Shown here piece by piece: positions 62,701 through 64,000 of a DNA stretch of 64,000 nt (positions within the stretch are counted from its first letter, which is position 1; each line of letters starts with the position of its first letter). This DNA comes from Tigriopus japonicus. Its lineage: Eukaryota > Arthropoda > Copepoda > Harpacticoida > Harpacticidae. The notes under the pieces are model-generated. The model was not told the origin of the DNA. It saw only the letters and a list, made by a program, of their open reading frames with translations, and did no database searches. A program made the translations under genes and the position numbers. The DNA is taken from contig JAAGOF010000269.1 of assembly GCA_010645155.1 (NCBI GenBank), positions 57,384-121,383 on the forward strand, given 5' to 3'.

Positions 62701-64000
62701 CCGTGAGCAGCAAACCAGTGCTCAAAGAAAATGAAATGATTATTTGTTTGATTCGAAAAATAATTTCCATTTTCATCACGGTAACCATGCATCATGCTCT
62801 TACTTGAAGCTGCAGACATACTAATTTAAGGATTACTGAAGACCAGGATGCCTCAGTTATTGGTGAAAGTTGTGTTTCTAATTCTGTGACAAACAAAGAA
62901 AAATCTAACTAAACCAATTGTCTGACTGGTAGATAAACGCTCACACGTTTAATTTTAACTTGATCGGCTGACATGCATGACAATGAGAGTAATTTGATGT
63001 ATATTGCAATTACTGATCTTCTGTAATCAAACTGAGAAAATGCTTAACCCAATCTTTACAGCGCCCGTGGTCTGGAGTCGTCAAAACTCTTTCTTTTTGG
63101 ATTCTCTCCTTGACCGAGCGCATTTTTCGTAGAAGTGATATATTAAAGCTTTAAGGGAATTGGCAGTCCCAATAGCAGGAATTAATAGTCATGTCATCAT
63201 TTTTGGCGGGAAAAAATGTTCGGGAGACATGTATTTGTATTTGTATGAAACCACTCCAACACCACAATGTAGTAATTAAGGAGTTTCGGCATGTGTTTCT
63301 GATGAGCGTGCGAGGTAACTAAAACGAAGGTTTAGGCCTGGTGATTGCAACAATGCCTTTCTTATTTGTACAAATTGAAGTTGAAATAGCAATTCTTGAC
63401 ATTATATTTGCAAAAAAGTATGTTTTGTTGCTTTTATCTAAAATTTCGCTACAAAAGTTGAGAGGGTTCTTCCGAACTTTGAAATTAGGAATGCCCGACT
63501 TTGAATAACAAGATGGCCAGAGGAGATCGTTTCCTGGGGCAACTAAACCTAAAAACAAATAATCTGTTTAATTGAAGGCTTCCAATTTCTCCATTTGTTT
63601 TTAAATTACTTTGTAATACTTCTCAACATACATTAACCATGTCATTGGTCTTAAATGCAACATTTTTCAAAAAATATGAGCCTTGAAAACTCAGGCTATT
63701 TTTGGCAAGCCTAGACTGCTAACGGCAGCAGGTCTGTAATATGATACGGCAGGGATAACCTATATAATAGTATTAATACTGGATGCGAACTCGCGGAATT
63801 TCTCCGGCACGCAACCTCCGGTATGAGGCCGAGAGTTCGTAAACAAGAAGAACAAACCGCCATGTTGGGAGAGGAAAATCAAACGGAAATCGACCAAAAT
63901 TCCAAAAGATAGTGCGCCAATCGGTGTTCCCTGTGTTTCAAGCGGGTCCAGCCAAGTCCTAGCCTTGGTAAAGGTCAACGTCATGCCCAAAAATCAGTCC
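59760..64000. other. Gene-free AT-rich region to right edge
   Basis: I see no supported gene, RNA gene or delimited transposon in these 4.2 kb. Open frames are short. Those at 62571-62819 and 63760-63990 (minus) could in principle be terminal exons of a gene beyond the edge, but they have no recognisable domain. Confidence 0.5.

Noticed and set aside
62571..62819. Possible first exon (MSAASSKSMMHGYRDENG...) on the minus strand
   Set aside because: There is a donor-like GTAAGA after six codons, but no partner exon or family match in the window.

Overview
The window is animal nuclear DNA, most probably from a crustacean-like arthropod; a copepod is my guess. The genes have GT-AG introns, the spacers are AT-rich, there are tRNA-derived SINEs and small DNA transposons, and the protein families are metazoan (FOXO, HECTD1, GRIP, CCT6, NDUFB10, a SMYD-type SET/MYND protein, a Ly6 protein). 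The species is inferred from general character only. I built the exon models by hand from splice-site sequence, reading frame and remembered family sequences. The six multi-exon CDS models that are complete in the window sum to whole numbers of codons.

Layout. Minus strand, left part: the FOXO forkhead exon (about 2.8-3.5 kb; the rest of the gene lies off the left edge), then the giant E3 ligase HECTD1 (4.6-15.7 kb, six exons, 2773 aa). Next comes an unrecognised 250-aa GPI-anchor-type secreted protein made of two copies of a six-cysteine unit (19.0-23.7 kb, four exons), then a SMYD protein of 567 aa (26.5-33.3 kb, eight exons). Plus strand: an apparently intronless GRIP-like five-PDZ scaffold (35.6-37.9 kb), an unrecognised 519-aa secreted acidic protein (39.9-41.5 kb) and a three-exon Ly6/uPAR GPI-type protein (44.7-49.2 kb). 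Minus strand again: NDUFB10, a complex I accessory subunit (50.4-52.3 kb, three exons). Plus strand: CCT6, the zeta subunit of the TRiC chaperonin (55.8-59.7 kb, six exons). I see no gene from 59.7 kb to the right edge.

The genes do not form a functional cluster. They mix housekeeping genes (CCT6, NDUFB10), signalling or ubiquitin genes (FOXO, HECTD1), neuronal-type scaffold and surface proteins (GRIP, Ly6), and two proteins I cannot name.

Spacers and introns hold several small transposons that can be delimited from the sequence. They include three hAT-like elements with 8-bp target duplications (two perfect, one with a single mismatch), one of which sits exactly on a SMYD splice donor. There is also a 226-bp hAT-like element in HECTD1, two TA-flanked MITEs sharing a terminus, two tRNA-derived SINEs, and two long near-perfect inverted repeats able to form hairpins. 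The observations I rate highest are the duplicated six-cysteine protein, the transposon at the splice donor and the long hairpins.
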